DNA of 64,000 nucleotides, from contig NZ_WJBG01000167.1 in the NCBI RefSeq assembly GCF_009709555.1, forward strand, positions 62,001-126,000. The letters run 5' to 3'. The position numbers were made by a program, and so were the translations under genes. The first letter of the stretch is position 1. The number at the start of each line of letters is the position of its first letter. Shown one piece after another: positions 1 through 8,878 of the stretch. A model generated the notes under the pieces. It made no database searches, was not told the origin of the DNA, and saw only the letters and a list, made by a program, of their open reading frames with translations. This stretch comes from Streptomyces blattellae (GTDB lineage Bacteria; Actinomycetota; Actinomycetes; Streptomycetales; Streptomycetaceae).

Positions 1-714
1 GAGCGGCTGCGCGAGCAGCTGATCCTGCACTACTCGCCGCTCGTGAAGTACGTCGCCGGCCGGGTGAGCGTGGGGCTCCCGCCCAATGTCGAGCAGGCGG
101 ACTTCGTCTCGTCCGGGGTGTTCGGGCTGATCGACGCGATCGAGAAGTTCGACATCGAGCGGGAGATCAAGTTCGAGACGTATGCGATCACCCGGATCCG
201 GGGCGCGATGATCGACGAACTGCGGGCGCTGGACTGGATTCCGCGGTCGGTGCGGCAGAAGGCGCGCAATGTGGAGCGGGCGTACGCGACGCTGGAGGCG
301 CGGCTGAGGCGGACGCCGTCGGAGGGGGAGGTGGCCGCCGAGATGGGGATCGCGGTGGACGATCTCCACGCGGTCTTCAGCCAGTTGTCGCTGGCCAACG
401 TGGTGGCGCTGGAGGAGCTGCTGCATGTGGGGGGCGAGGGGGGCGACCGGCTGAGCCTCATGGACACGCTGGAGGACACCGCCGCGGACAATCCCGTGGA
501 GGTGGCCGAGGACCGGGAGCTGAGGCGGTTCCTGGCGCGGGCGATCAACACCTTGCCCGAGCGGGAGAAGACGGTGGTCACGCTCTACTACTACGAGGGC
601 CTCACGCTTGCCGAGATCGGGAACGTGCTGGGGGTGACCGAGAGCCGGGTCAGTCAGATCCACACCAAGTCCGTGCTCCAGCTGCGGGCGAAGCTGGCGA
701 GTTTCGGCCGCTGA
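1..714 (+). CDS. whiG: RNA polymerase sigma factor WhiG (FliA family), 5' end outside window
   Basis: This is the C-terminal 237 residues of a FliA/WhiG-type sigma factor, the factor that commits Streptomyces aerial hyphae to sporulation. The frame is open from base 1, so the true start lies upstream; full-length WhiG is about 280 aa. Region 2 is seen in GLIDAIEKFDIERE and FETYAITRIRGAMIDELR, the FliA-type -10 recognition helix. Region 3 follows (LRRTPSEGEVAAEMGI). Region 4 ends the protein with an intact helix-turn-helix (LTLAEIGNVLGVTESRVSQIH). The match to WhiG and the following gene order make the assignment firm. Activity is classically restrained by RsiG with c-di-GMP (family knowledge); nothing in this fragment tests that. 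Confidence 0.95.
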   Translation, partial: ERLREQLILHYSPLVKYVAGRVSVGLPPNVEQADFVSSGVFGLIDAIEKFDIEREIKFETYAITRIRGAMIDELRALDWIPRSVRQKARNVERAYATLEARLRRTPSEGEVAAEMGIAVDDLHAVFSQLSLANVVALEELLHVGGEGGDRLSLMDTLEDTAADNPVEVAEDRELRRFLARAINTLPEREKTVVTLYYYEGLTLAEIGNVLGVTESRVSQIHTKSVLQLRAKLASFGR

Positions 715-764
715 GCGGGGGAGCGGGCGGGAGTGGCTCCCCTCCCGGGCGGTGCGTCCGTACA

Positions 765-1355
765 GTGTTTGACGTGCCAAGGATTCGAGCGGCCTCTGTG
801 GCCGAGCACCGGTCGATGCAGCGAGCCGCCCTGCTGGACGCGGCTCGGTCTTTGCTGTCCGAGGGCGGGACGGATGCGCTGACCTTTCCGGCCCTCGCCG
901 AGCGGACGGGGCTTGCCCGGTCGTCCGTGTACGAATACTTCCGGTCACGGGCCGCCGTGGTGGAGGAGCTGTGCGAGGTCGACTTCCCCGTCTGGGCGGC
1001 GGAGGTGTCGGCGGCCATGGAGCGGGCCGGTACGCCTGAGGACAAGATCGAGGCGTATGTGCGGCGGCAACTGGCGCTGGTCGGGGACCGGCGGCATCGG
1101 GCCGTGGTCGCGATCTCGGCGAGTGAGCTGGACGCCGGGGCCCGGGAGAAGATCCGGGCCGCGCATGGGGGACTGGTCGCGATGATCGTCGAGGCGTTGG
1201 GGGAGATGGGGCACGCGGAGCCTCGGCTTGCCGCGATGTTGCTGCAGGGGGTGGTGGACGCGGCGGTGCGGCGGATTGAGCTGGGGGCCGCGGAGGACCC
1301 TTCGGCGATTACGGATGCGGCTGTGGCTATGGCGTTGCGGGGTGTGCGGGGCTGA
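765..1355 (+). CDS. TetR/AcrR family transcriptional regulator
   Basis: A 196-aa regulator with an N-terminal TetR helix-turn-helix at about residues 20-60 (LTFPALAERTGLARSSVYEYF) and a divergent alpha-helical ligand-binding half. It begins at GTG 765; a second in-frame GTG nine bases on is equally possible. It lies 50 bp after whiG on the same strand, so read-through is likely, and it converges on the M23 peptidase gene. No ligand or target can be read from the sequence. The position directly after whiG is conserved in Streptomyces as I recall, which argues for a chromosomal rather than acquired gene. Confidence 0.85.
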   Translation: MFDVPRIRAASVAEHRSMQRAALLDAARSLLSEGGTDALTFPALAERTGLARSSVYEYFRSRAAVVEELCEVDFPVWAAEVSAAMERAGTPEDKIEAYVRRQLALVGDRRHRAVVAISASELDAGAREKIRAAHGGLVAMIVEALGEMGHAEPRLAAMLLQGVVDAAVRRIELGAAEDPSAITDAAVAMALRGVRG

Positions 1356-1425
1356 GGCGTGGTTGCTTTCGGGGTGGGGTGCGCGGCCCGGTGCTGATCC
1401 GGGGTGCCCGCGGCTTGCGCTGGAA

Positions 1426-2025
1426 CTAGGGCAGTGGCACGTCCAGGACCGGTAGCAGTCTCGATGGGCCCCTGTGCAGAAGCCGCGGGGGCAGGAGCGA
1501 CAGCGGGTCCAGGTATGTTCTGGCCCTGAGCAGGCCCCAGTGCAGGCACGGTGTCGTGCAGTGTGAGCCGGCCGGTTCCACCGTGCCCAGTGCCTCGCCC
1601 GCCTCCACCTCGTCACCCTTCTTCACCGAAGGGCTCACCGGTTCGTAGGTCGTTCGCAGGGGTGGGGCGCCCGTTCCTGCCAGTTCCACCGAGACGACCC
1701 CCTTCCCTGCCACCCGGCCCGCGAAGGACACCCGGCCCGGCGCCACCGCCCGTACGGGTGTTCCGGGGGCGGCCGTCAGGTCCACGCCCCGGTGGCCCCG
1801 GCCGTACGCCGTCGCCGGAGGCTCCCAGCCCCGTACCACCGAGGGGCGTACGCCCACGGGCCAGACACGGGCGACGGCCGCAGCGGTGCGGTCGGGTTCC
1901 GGGGGAGCCGCGCGTACGTGTGCCGGGGTGCCGGCCCAGGCGACTCGCGCCAGGACCGCGAGGGGGAGGGCCAGGAGCAGCCCCGCCCACGTGACCGCCC
2001 ATCGTTTCGCTTGCTCATGTGACAT
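1426..2025 (-). CDS. M23 family metallopeptidase (LytM/lysostaphin-like), secreted or membrane-anchored
   Basis: A 199-aa protein with an N-terminal hydrophobic signal or anchor (WAGLLLALPLAVLARVAWA) followed by a compact M23 domain. The zinc ligands are visible: HRGVDL supplies the first His and Asp (HxxxD), and the late HWGL supplies the last His (HxH-like motif). The domain should act on cell-wall peptide cross-links outside the membrane. Family members are either true endopeptidases or degenerate LytM activators; here the metal motif looks complete. It is convergent with the TetR gene and divergent from rpsB. No clear ribosome-binding site precedes the ATG, so the start is less certain than the domain. 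Confidence 0.87.
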   Translation of the reverse strand: MSHEQAKRWAVTWAGLLLALPLAVLARVAWAGTPAHVRAAPPEPDRTAAAVARVWPVGVRPSVVRGWEPPATAYGRGHRGVDLTAAPGTPVRAVAPGRVSFAGRVAGKGVVSVELAGTGAPPLRTTYEPVSPSVKKGDEVEAGEALGTVEPAGSHCTTPCLHWGLLRARTYLDPLSLLPPRLLHRGPSRLLPVLDVPLP

Positions 2026-2296
2026 GGGAGAACGGTCCCGCGCTGCGGCCGATCATGGCCGGGACCTGTGGATTACCCCCGGGTTGTGGACAGCGGCGTC
2101 ACCCGGTACCTCGTGGGTCCCGTACACTTCTTCTGGCGATCCGGGTCACCGGGTCGACTTCGCACGCCCCGACACGGCGACCGGAGACGGTCCCGGTCAG
2201 CGCTCCTCGGTCCTTGCGGCACGGCGCATGTGGGCGTCAGGCGCGGGTGCTGATCCGGCACCCGCGGCACAACCGAGAAACTCAAGGAGAACGGCC
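2026..2296 (+). promoter_or_regulatory. Divergent intergenic region carrying the rpsB leader
   Basis: About 270 bp separate the M23 gene from rpsB. The frame upstream of rpsB stays open but shows no Streptomyces-like coding character, so I treat it as leader. A strong AAGGAGA ribosome-binding site sits at 2284-2290. I do not see a structure that I can name as a ribosomal-protein autoregulatory element. Confidence 0.4.
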
Positions 2297-3199
2297 ATGG
2301 CCGTCGTCACGATGCGGGAGCTGCTGGAGAGCGGCGTCCACTTCGGTCACCAGACCCGTCGCTGGAACCCGAAGATGAAGCGCTTCATCTTCACCGAGCG
2401 CAACGGCATCTACATCATCGACCTGCTCCAGTCGCTGTCGTACATCGACCGCGCCTACGAGTTCGTCAAGGAGACCGTCGCCCACGGCGGCACGGTCATG
2501 TTCGTCGGCACGAAGAAGCAGGCGCAGGAGGCCATCGCCGAGCAGGCCACCCGCGTCGGCATGCCCTACGTCAACCAGCGCTGGCTGGGCGGCATGCTCA
2601 CCAACTTCTCGACCGTGTACAAGCGTCTGCAGCGCCTGAAGGAGCTTGAGCAGATCGACTTCGAGGACGTCGCGTCCTCCGGTCTGACCAAGAAGGAGCT
2701 GCTGGTCCTCTCGCGCGAGAAGGCCAAGCTGGAGAAGACCCTCGGCGGTATCCGCGAGATGCAGAAGGTGCCCAGCGCCGTCTGGATCGTGGACACCAAG
2801 AAGGAGCACATCGCGGTCGGCGAGGCCCGGAAGCTCAACATTCCGGTCGTCGCCATCCTCGACACCAACTGTGACCCCGACGAGGTCGACTACAAGATCC
2901 CGGGCAACGACGACGCGATCCGCTCCGTCACCCTGCTCACCCGTGTGATCGCCGACGCCGTCGCCGAGGGCCTCATCGCCCGTTCCGGCGTGGCGACGGA
3001 GGGCAAGGGCGAGAAGGCCGCGGGCGAGCCGCTCGCCGAGTGGGAGCGCGACCTGCTTGAGGGTGAGAAGAAGGCCGAGGAGGCTGCCGCTCCGGCCGCG
3101 GAGGCCCCCGCAGCCGAGGCGCCCGCTGCCGAGGCTCCGGCCGCCGAGGCTGAGGCGCCCGCCGCGGAGGCTCCGGCCGCCGAGGGCGAGCAGGCCTGA
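2297..3199 (+). CDS. rpsB: 30S ribosomal protein S2
   Basis: A 300-aa S2 protein starting MAVVTMRELLESGVHFGHQ with the typical WNPKMKRFIFTERNGIYIIDL block. ATG 2297 is chosen because it follows AAGGAGA by six bases and matches the conserved S2 N-terminus. Residues 1-250 are the S2 fold. The last 45 or so residues are a low-complexity tail of Ala, Glu and Pro repeats (AAEAPAAEAP), an actinobacterial extension. S2 joins the 30S subunit late and contacts S1-type factors and the anti-SD region. tsf follows after 182 bp containing a strong hairpin. Confidence 0.98.
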   Translation: MAVVTMRELLESGVHFGHQTRRWNPKMKRFIFTERNGIYIIDLLQSLSYIDRAYEFVKETVAHGGTVMFVGTKKQAQEAIAEQATRVGMPYVNQRWLGGMLTNFSTVYKRLQRLKELEQIDFEDVASSGLTKKELLVLSREKAKLEKTLGGIREMQKVPSAVWIVDTKKEHIAVGEARKLNIPVVAILDTNCDPDEVDYKIPGNDDAIRSVTLLTRVIADAVAEGLIARSGVATEGKGEKAAGEPLAEWERDLLEGEKKAEEAAAPAAEAPAAEAPAAEAPAAEAEAPAAEAPAAEGEQA

Positions 3200-3218
3200 C
3201 CCGTCAGCGTCCGTCGTG

Positions 3219-3279
3219 ACGGCGGGAGCGGTACCGCATCCAACAGCGCCTCCGGCGCGGTGAAGTCCGCTCCCGCCGT
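3219..3279 (+). terminator. Hairpin between rpsB and tsf (attenuator or terminator)
   Basis: A 13-bp perfect stem joins ACGGCGGGAGCGG (3219-3231) to CCGCTCCCGCCGT (3267-3279); a small GC hairpin lies inside the loop. No long U tract follows, which is common in Streptomyces. It probably adjusts the rpsB:tsf transcript ratio. Confidence 0.6.
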
Positions 3280-3381
3280 TCACCCGTAGGTCAGCGGCGG
3301 GTCGGAGAACTACATCTACATGTAGGTCGCAGACCGCGCAGATCTTCGATCTTCCAGACTTCGAGAAAGATTCACAGACTC

Positions 3382-4218
3382 ATGGCGAACTACACCGCCG
3401 CCGACGTCAAGAAGCTCCGTGAGCTCACCGGCGCCGGCATGATGGACTGCAAGAAGGCGCTGGACGAGGCCGAGGGCAACGTCGAGAAGGCCGTCGAGGC
3501 GCTCCGTATCAAGGGCCAGAAGGGCGTCGCCAAGCGCGAGGGCCGCTCCGCCGAGAACGGCGCCGTCGTCTCCGTCCTCGCCGACGACAACAGCTCCGGT
3601 GTCCTCGTCGAGCTGAAGTGCGAGACGGACTTCGTCGCCAAGGGTGACAAGTTCCAGGCCGCCGCGGGCGCCATCGCCGAGCACATCGCCAAGACCTCCC
3701 CGGCCGACCTGGAGGCGCTGCTCGCCTCCGAGATCGAGCCCGGCAAGACGGTTCAGGCGTTCGTCGACGAGGCCAACGCCAATCTGGGCGAGAAGATCGT
3801 CCTGGACCGCTTCGCGCAGTTCGCCGACGGCTTCGTGACGGCGTACATGCACCGCACGATGCCCGACCTGCCGCCGCAGATCGGTGTCCTCGTCGAGTTC
3901 GACAAGCCGAATGCCGACGTGGCCAAGGGCATCGCCCAGCACATCGCCGCCTTCGCGCCGAAGTACCTCTCCAAGGAGGACGTCCCGGCCGAGGTCGTCG
4001 AGTCCGAGCGCCGCGTCGCCGAGGAGACCACCCGCGCCGAGGGCAAGCCCGAGGCCGCCCTGCCGAAGATCGTCGAGGGGCGCCTGAACGGCTTCTTCAA
4101 GGACGCCACGCTGCTGGGTCAGCCGTACGCGCTCGACAACAAGAAGTCCGTCCAGAAGGTCCTGGACGAGGCCGGTGTCACCCTGAAGCGCTTCACGCGC
4201 ATCAAGGTCGGCATCTGA
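3382..4218 (+). CDS. tsf: Translation elongation factor Ts
   Basis: A 278-aa EF-Ts, the guanine-nucleotide exchange factor for EF-Tu. The N-terminal UBA-like module is clear (VKKLRELTGAGMMDCKKALDEAEGN), followed by the TDFVAK EF-Tu contact motif near residue 80 (VELKCETDFVAKGDKF). Two dimerisation-type subdomains follow (HIAAFAPKYLSKEDVP and the C-terminal KFVQ-equivalent region). Length fits the family. It starts at ATG 3382 downstream of the rpsB hairpin and ends before a strong terminator, so rpsB-tsf forms one unit with a processing or attenuation point between the genes. Confidence 0.98.
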   Translation: MANYTAADVKKLRELTGAGMMDCKKALDEAEGNVEKAVEALRIKGQKGVAKREGRSAENGAVVSVLADDNSSGVLVELKCETDFVAKGDKFQAAAGAIAEHIAKTSPADLEALLASEIEPGKTVQAFVDEANANLGEKIVLDRFAQFADGFVTAYMHRTMPDLPPQIGVLVEFDKPNADVAKGIAQHIAAFAPKYLSKEDVPAEVVESERRVAEETTRAEGKPEAALPKIVEGRLNGFFKDATLLGQPYALDNKKSVQKVLDEAGVTLKRFTRIKVGI

Positions 4219-4322
4219 GTCCGTACCGCGATCGACGCGCGACCCCGATAGGGTCGACAGCAGTCGTCCGCGTACGACGTCGCGCACGCGTGCGTGGCGG
4301 ACGACAGCAGATCTGACGAGGA

Positions 4323-4366
4323 GGCCATTGCCGCACATGGGAGCACACACCCCATCGGCAATGGCC
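4323..4366 (+). terminator. Rho-independent-type terminator after tsf
   Basis: The stem pairs GGCCATTGCCG (4323-4333) with CGGCAATGGCC (4356-4366). An inner ATGGG/CCCAT pair extends it, and TTCTTCGT follows on the plus strand. It lies between tsf and pyrH and implies that pyrH has its own promoter in the short space before 4405. Confidence 0.8.
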
Positions 4367-4404
4367 TTCTTCGTATGTGCGACACGTTAAGAGGCGAAAT
4401 CTCC

Positions 4405-5163
4405 ATGACCACCAAGCCCCTGAAGAGCGACGACGGCAAAGTACGCGGCCGGTTTCTGCTGAAGCTGTCCGGAGAGGCCTTCTCCGGCGGCGGGGGCCTG
4501 GGCGTCGACCCCGACGTGGTGCACAAGATCGCGCGTGAGATCGCGGCCGTCGTCCGTGACGGCGCGCAGATCGCCGTCGTCCTCGGCGGCGGCAACTTCT
4601 TCCGCGGCGCCGAACTGCAGCAGCGCGGCATGGACCGGGCCCGCTCCGACTACATGGGCATGCTCGGCACGGTGATGAACTGCCTCGCCCTCCAGGACTT
4701 CCTGGAGAAGGAGGGCATCGACAGCCGGGTGCAGACCGCCATCACCATGGGGCAGGTCGCCGAGCCGTACATCCCGCTGCGGGCCGTACGGCATCTGGAG
4801 AAGGGCCGCGTGGTCATCTTCGGCGCCGGTATGGGCATGCCGTACTTCTCCACCGACACCACCGCCGCCCAGCGCGCCCTGGAGATCGATGCCGAGGCGC
4901 TGCTGATGGGTAAGAACGGCGTGGACGGGGTCTACGACTCCGACCCGAAGACCAACCCGGACGCCGTGCGCTTCGACTCACTCGGCTACGGCGAGGTCAT
5001 CACCCGCGACCTGAAGGTCGCCGACATGACCGCCATCACCCTGTGCCGCGACAACAAGCTGCCGATCCTCGTCTTCGAGCTTCTGACAGAGGGCAATATC
5101 GCGCGCGCCGTCAAGGGTGAGAAGATCGGCACGCTTGTGGGTGACCAAGGCAGCCAGGGCTGA
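4405..5163 (+). CDS. pyrH: UMP kinase
   Basis: A 252-aa bacterial-type UMP kinase of the amino-acid kinase fold, converting UMP to UDP. Seen motifs: FLLKLSGEAFSG at the nucleotide site, VLGGGNFFRG, the UMP-contacting DYMGMLGTVMNCLALQDFLE, and the C-terminal DGVYDSDPKTNPDAVRFD block. I start at ATG 4405 because MTTKPL follows a GAGG-type site. An in-frame ATG at 4294 is rejected because it lies within and upstream of the tsf terminator. Position in the rpsB-tsf-pyrH-frr order is the classical bacterial arrangement. Confidence 0.97.
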   Translation: MTTKPLKSDDGKVRGRFLLKLSGEAFSGGGGLGVDPDVVHKIAREIAAVVRDGAQIAVVLGGGNFFRGAELQQRGMDRARSDYMGMLGTVMNCLALQDFLEKEGIDSRVQTAITMGQVAEPYIPLRAVRHLEKGRVVIFGAGMGMPYFSTDTTAAQRALEIDAEALLMGKNGVDGVYDSDPKTNPDAVRFDSLGYGEVITRDLKVADMTAITLCRDNKLPILVFELLTEGNIARAVKGEKIGTLVGDQGSQG

Positions 5164-5295
5164 TGACCCTGACCGGGGGATGGACAATGTTCTGCCGGTC
5201 GGGAACCGTGCAGAAAGAAGACGCGACGCAGCCGGCCGCCGCCCCCCCCGCAAGGAACCGCAGCCGGGCCTACTCAAGACACGCAGGAGCAAGTG

Positions 5296-5853
5296 GTGAT
5301 CGAAGAGACCCTCCTCGAGGCCGAGGAGAAGATGGAGAAGGCCGTCGTGGTCGCCAAGGAGGACTTCGCCGCGATCCGCACCGGCCGTGCGCACCCGGCG
5401 ATGTTCAACAAGATCGTGGCCGACTACTACGGAGCGCCGACGCCGATCAACCAGCTGGCTTCGTTCTCCGTGCCGGAGCCGCGTATGGCGGTGGTGACCC
5501 CGTTCGACAAGAGCGCGCTGCGCAACATCGAGCAGGCGATCCGCGACTCCGATCTGGGCGTCAACCCGAGCAACGACGGCAACATCATCCGGGTGGTGTT
5601 CCCGGAGCTCACCGAGGAGCGCCGTCGCGACTACATCAAGGTCGCCAAGGGCAAGGCCGAGGACGCGCGGGTGTCCATCCGCTCCGTCCGCCGCAAGGCC
5701 AAGGACGCCGTCGACAAGGCGATCAAGGACGGCGACGTCGGCGAGGACGAGGGCCGCCGTGCGGAGAAGGAACTCGACGACACCACCCACAAATACGTCG
5801 CCCAGGTGGATGAGCTTCTCAAGCACAAGGAAGCGGAGCTGCTCGAGGTCTGA
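5296..5853 (+). CDS. frr: Ribosome recycling factor
   Basis: A 185-aa ribosome recycling factor that splits post-termination ribosomes with EF-G. The three-helix-bundle sequence is typical: VIEETLLEAEEKMEKAV, RTGRAHPAMF, SNDGNIIRVVFPELTEERR and the VRRKAKDA hinge. I choose GTG 5296 because it gives the family N-terminus and sits six bases after GGAGC; GTG 5293 would add one residue. Its TGA overlaps the ATG of cdsA, so the two are translationally coupled. Confidence 0.97.
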   Translation: MIEETLLEAEEKMEKAVVVAKEDFAAIRTGRAHPAMFNKIVADYYGAPTPINQLASFSVPEPRMAVVTPFDKSALRNIEQAIRDSDLGVNPSNDGNIIRVVFPELTEERRRDYIKVAKGKAEDARVSIRSVRRKAKDAVDKAIKDGDVGEDEGRRAEKELDDTTHKYVAQVDELLKHKEAELLEV

Positions 5854-7001
5854 TGAACGACTCTTCCTGGGGGGCACCACCACAAGGCGGGTACTGGGTG
5901 CCGTCCGACCGCGGACCTGCCGAGGGGGCTGCCCCGGCGGGTCCCGCGTACGATGCGCACCACGCGCATCAGACTCGCCCCATGCCCATCGTGCCCGACG
6001 TACCCGCCTATGGCGGGGACCAGGATGAGGACCGGGGGGCCGCTCGGCTGGGCGGCTCCTTGTTCCGCGACGACACGCCGCAGACGTCGCCCTATGGGAC
6101 CCCCGACGGGACGTCCTACGGAACGGCGCAGCAGAATCCGGAGCCCATGCCCGACGCCCCGCAGCCGGCGCCCGCACCGCAGAAGAAGAGCGCGGGCCGG
6201 GACCTGGGTGCGGCCATAGGGGTCGGGGTCGGGCTCGGAGCGGTGATCATCGCGTCGCTGTTCGTCGTCAAGGCCGTGTTCGTCGGTGTGATAGCGGTCG
6301 CCGTCGTGGTGGGCCTCTGGGAGCTGACGTCCCGGCTGCAGGAGCGCAAGGGCATCAAGGCGCCGCTCGTGCCGCTCGCGGTCGGCGGTGCGGCGATGGT
6401 CGTCACCGGGTACGTCCGCGGTGCCGAGGGCGCCTGGGTGGCGATGGCGCTCACCGCGCTGGCGGTGCTGGTGTGGCGGATGACGGAACCGCCCGAGGGC
6501 TATCTCAGGGACGTCACGGCCGGCGTCTTCGCAGCCTTCTACATCCCGTTCCTCGCCACGTTCGTCGCGCTGATACTCACCGCGGACGACGGTGCGCGGC
6601 GGGTCCTCACGTTCCTGCTGCTGGCCGTCGTCAGTGACACGGGCGCGTACGCCGTCGGCTGGCGCTTCGGCAGCCACAAGCTCGCCCCGCGCATCAGCCC
6701 CGGCAAGACCCGCGAGGGACTGCTCGGCGCGGTCGCGTTCGCGATGGTGGCGGGCGCGCTGTGCATGGAGTACTTGATCGACGGCGGCACCTGGTGGCAG
6801 GGCCTGCTGCTGGGCCTCGCGGTCGCCTGCAGCGCCACGCTGGGCGATCTGGGCGAGTCCATGATCAAGCGGGACCTGGGCATCAAGGACATGGGCACGC
6901 TGCTTCCCGGACACGGGGGCATCATGGACCGGCTGGACTCTCTGCTGCCGACCGCTCCGGTCGTGTGGCTGCTGATGGTGCTGTTCGTCGGGTCCGGCTG
7001 A
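5853..7001 (+). CDS. cdsA: Phosphatidate cytidylyltransferase (CDP-diglyceride synthase)
   Basis: A 382-aa integral membrane enzyme that makes CDP-diacylglycerol from phosphatidic acid and CTP, the precursor of all membrane phospholipids. Residues 1-115 are a Pro/Gly-rich cytoplasmic extension seen in actinobacteria. About eight hydrophobic segments follow. The CDS signature is intact near the C-terminus (GDLGESMIKRDLGIKDMG, then LPGHGGIMDRLDSLL), as is SDTGAYAVGWRFG. ATG 5853 overlaps the frr stop (TGATG), and a hairpin follows the stop. No rival assignment. Confidence 0.95.
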   Translation: MNDSSWGAPPQGGYWVPSDRGPAEGAAPAGPAYDAHHAHQTRPMPIVPDVPAYGGDQDEDRGAARLGGSLFRDDTPQTSPYGTPDGTSYGTAQQNPEPMPDAPQPAPAPQKKSAGRDLGAAIGVGVGLGAVIIASLFVVKAVFVGVIAVAVVVGLWELTSRLQERKGIKAPLVPLAVGGAAMVVTGYVRGAEGAWVAMALTALAVLVWRMTEPPEGYLRDVTAGVFAAFYIPFLATFVALILTADDGARRVLTFLLLAVVSDTGAYAVGWRFGSHKLAPRISPGKTREGLLGAVAFAMVAGALCMEYLIDGGTWWQGLLLGLAVACSATLGDLGESMIKRDLGIKDMGTLLPGHGGIMDRLDSLLPTAPVVWLLMVLFVGSG

Positions 7002-7018
7002 CGGCACGGGAGTTTCGC

Positions 7019-7076
7019 GGAGCCCTCGCCCAGGAATCCGGACGCCAACAGCGTCAGGAACCGGGGCGGGGGCTCC
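7019..7076 (+). terminator. Hairpin terminator after cdsA
   Basis: A 13-bp stem (7019-7031 with 7064-7076, one G:T wobble) encloses a second GACGC/GCGTC pair. It ends the pyrH-frr-cdsA unit. Confidence 0.65.
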
Positions 7077-7187
7077 CTCTCGTTCTTGTCCTGGCGTGCC
7101 GGTCCGCTCGGTGGGACGATTCGGTAGTAAGCCCTCAAAGAGGGTCACTCCGGAACCCTCGAAGGGGCCGCCCTGGAAGGGGGCACC

Positions 7188-7637
7188 ATGTCAGGCTTCC
7201 GAGAAACGATCATCGTCGACCGCAGTCCCGAAGACGTCTACGCATACCTCAGCGACGCCTCCCACCTGCCGGAATGGCAGGAGAGCGCGGTCGCCGCGGA
7301 GCAGCTCGGTGAGGGCCCGCTGGGTGTCGGTTCCCATCTGAGGGTCACCCGGCACGTGGGCCGCCGCGACATTCCGATGACCATGGAGGTCACTGAGTAC
7401 GAGCCGCCGCGCGTCTGGGGCCTGCACGGCATCGACGGGCCCGTCAGGGGCCATGTCCACGGTGAGATCGACCCGCTCGACGAGGGCCGCCGCTCCCGCG
7501 TGACCCTGGAAGTCGACTTCGAGGGGCACGGCATCGGGAAGCTTCTCGTGCCCCTCGTGATCCGCCCGCAGGTCCGCAAGGAACTCCCGCGCAACGAGCA
7601 GCACCTCAAGGATCGCCTGGAAAACCCCGCCCCATAG
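7188..7637 (+). CDS. SRPBCC (START/polyketide cyclase-like) family protein
   Basis: A 149-aa protein with the SRPBCC helix-grip fold. The opening pattern FRETIIVDRSPEDVYAYLSDASHLPEWQES is diagnostic, and strands such as MEVTEYEPPRVWGLHGIDGPV and RVTLEVDFEGHGIGKLL follow. Such proteins bind hydrophobic ligands in a deep pocket; no catalytic residues can be assigned. The ATG has a GGGGG site eight bases upstream. It sits alone between the cdsA terminator and rlmN on the same strand. Function unknown. Confidence 0.8.
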   Translation: MSGFRETIIVDRSPEDVYAYLSDASHLPEWQESAVAAEQLGEGPLGVGSHLRVTRHVGRRDIPMTMEVTEYEPPRVWGLHGIDGPVRGHVHGEIDPLDEGRRSRVTLEVDFEGHGIGKLLVPLVIRPQVRKELPRNEQHLKDRLENPAP

Positions 7638-7680
7638 CCCGTCCGGGGGCGCCCAAACGATCTGCGACACTTGAGAAATC

Positions 7681-8787
7681 ATGCCCAAGCCCGGAGAACT
7701 CACGTTCGTCGCCCCCCGCGGAGCCAAGAAGCCGCCGCGGCATCTTGCCGATCTGTCGCCCGCCGAGCGCAAGGAGGCCGTTGCCGCGATCGGGGAGAAG
7801 CCGTTTCGCGCCAAACAGCTCTCGCAGCACTACTTCGCGCGGTATGCGCACGACCCGGCCGAGTGGACCGACATCCCGGCCGCGGTGCGCGGCAAGCTGC
7901 AGGAGGCGCTGCTTCCGGAGCTGATGACGGTCGTACGGCATCTGTCCACGGACCAGGACACCACGCGCAAGACGCTGTGGCGGCTGTTCGACGGGACGCT
8001 GGTGGAGTCGGTGCTCATGCGGTATCCGGACCGGGTGACGATGTGCATCAGCTCGCAGGCGGGCTGCGGTATGAACTGCCCGTTCTGCGCCACCGGGCAG
8101 GCGGGGCTCGACCGGAATCTGTCCACCGCCGAGATCGTCCACCAGATCGTGGACGGGATGCGGGCGCTCAGGGACGGAGAGATTCCCGGGGGCCCGGCGC
8201 GGCTGTCCAACATCGTCTTCATGGGCATGGGTGAGCCGCTCGCCAACTACAGGCGCGTCGTGGGTGCCGTTCGTGCGCTCACCGACCCCGGGCCGGACGG
8301 GCTCGGGCTCTCGCAGCGCGGCATCACCGTCTCCACCGTCGGTCTCGTCCCGGCCATCCACCGCTTCGCCGACGAGGGCTTCAAGTGCCGGCTCGCCATC
8401 TCGCTGCATGCGCCGGACGACGAGCTGCGCGACACCCTCGTACCGGTCAACACCCGCTGGAAGGTCCGCGAGGTGCTCGACGCCGGGTGGGAGTACGCGG
8501 CCAGGTCCGGGCGCCGGCTGTCCATCGAGTACGCGCTGATCCGGGACATCAACGACCAGGCCTGGCGCGGTGACCGGCTCGGGCGGCTGCTCAAGGGCAG
8601 GCCGGTGCATGTGAACCTGATCCCGCTGAACCCGACGCCGGGCTCGAAGTGGACCGCCTCCCGGCCGGCGGACGAGAAGGCGTTCGTCGAGGCCATCGCC
8701 GCGCATGGTGTGCCGGTGACGATCCGGGACACCCGGGGCCAGGAGATCGACGGAGCGTGTGGTCAGCTCGCGGCCACCGAGAGGTAG
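7681..8787 (+). CDS. rlmN: 23S rRNA (adenine2503-C2)/tRNA (adenine37-C2) methyltransferase RlmN
   Basis: A 368-aa radical-SAM dual-specificity methyltransferase. The CxxxCxxC iron-sulfur motif is present (CGMNCPFCATGQ), with the upstream SSQAGC cysteine, the GMGEPL SAM-binding loop and a late cysteine in IDGACGQL that fits the ping-pong catalytic Cys. Length agrees with the family. It adds a methyl group at A2503 near the peptidyl-transferase centre and at A37 in some tRNAs. It ends about 90 bp before the TPP riboswitch of the next operon. Confidence 0.95.
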   Translation: MPKPGELTFVAPRGAKKPPRHLADLSPAERKEAVAAIGEKPFRAKQLSQHYFARYAHDPAEWTDIPAAVRGKLQEALLPELMTVVRHLSTDQDTTRKTLWRLFDGTLVESVLMRYPDRVTMCISSQAGCGMNCPFCATGQAGLDRNLSTAEIVHQIVDGMRALRDGEIPGGPARLSNIVFMGMGEPLANYRRVVGAVRALTDPGPDGLGLSQRGITVSTVGLVPAIHRFADEGFKCRLAISLHAPDDELRDTLVPVNTRWKVREVLDAGWEYAARSGRRLSIEYALIRDINDQAWRGDRLGRLLKGRPVHVNLIPLNPTPGSKWTASRPADEKAFVEAIAAHGVPVTIRDTRGQEIDGACGQLAATER

Positions 8788-8878
8788 TCTGATCGGCGTC
8801 GGTACAGTGCCGTCAGTACAACTGAATGATCGACGTCAGTACCCTGAATCTCCGAACAACTGAATATCCGACTCATTT

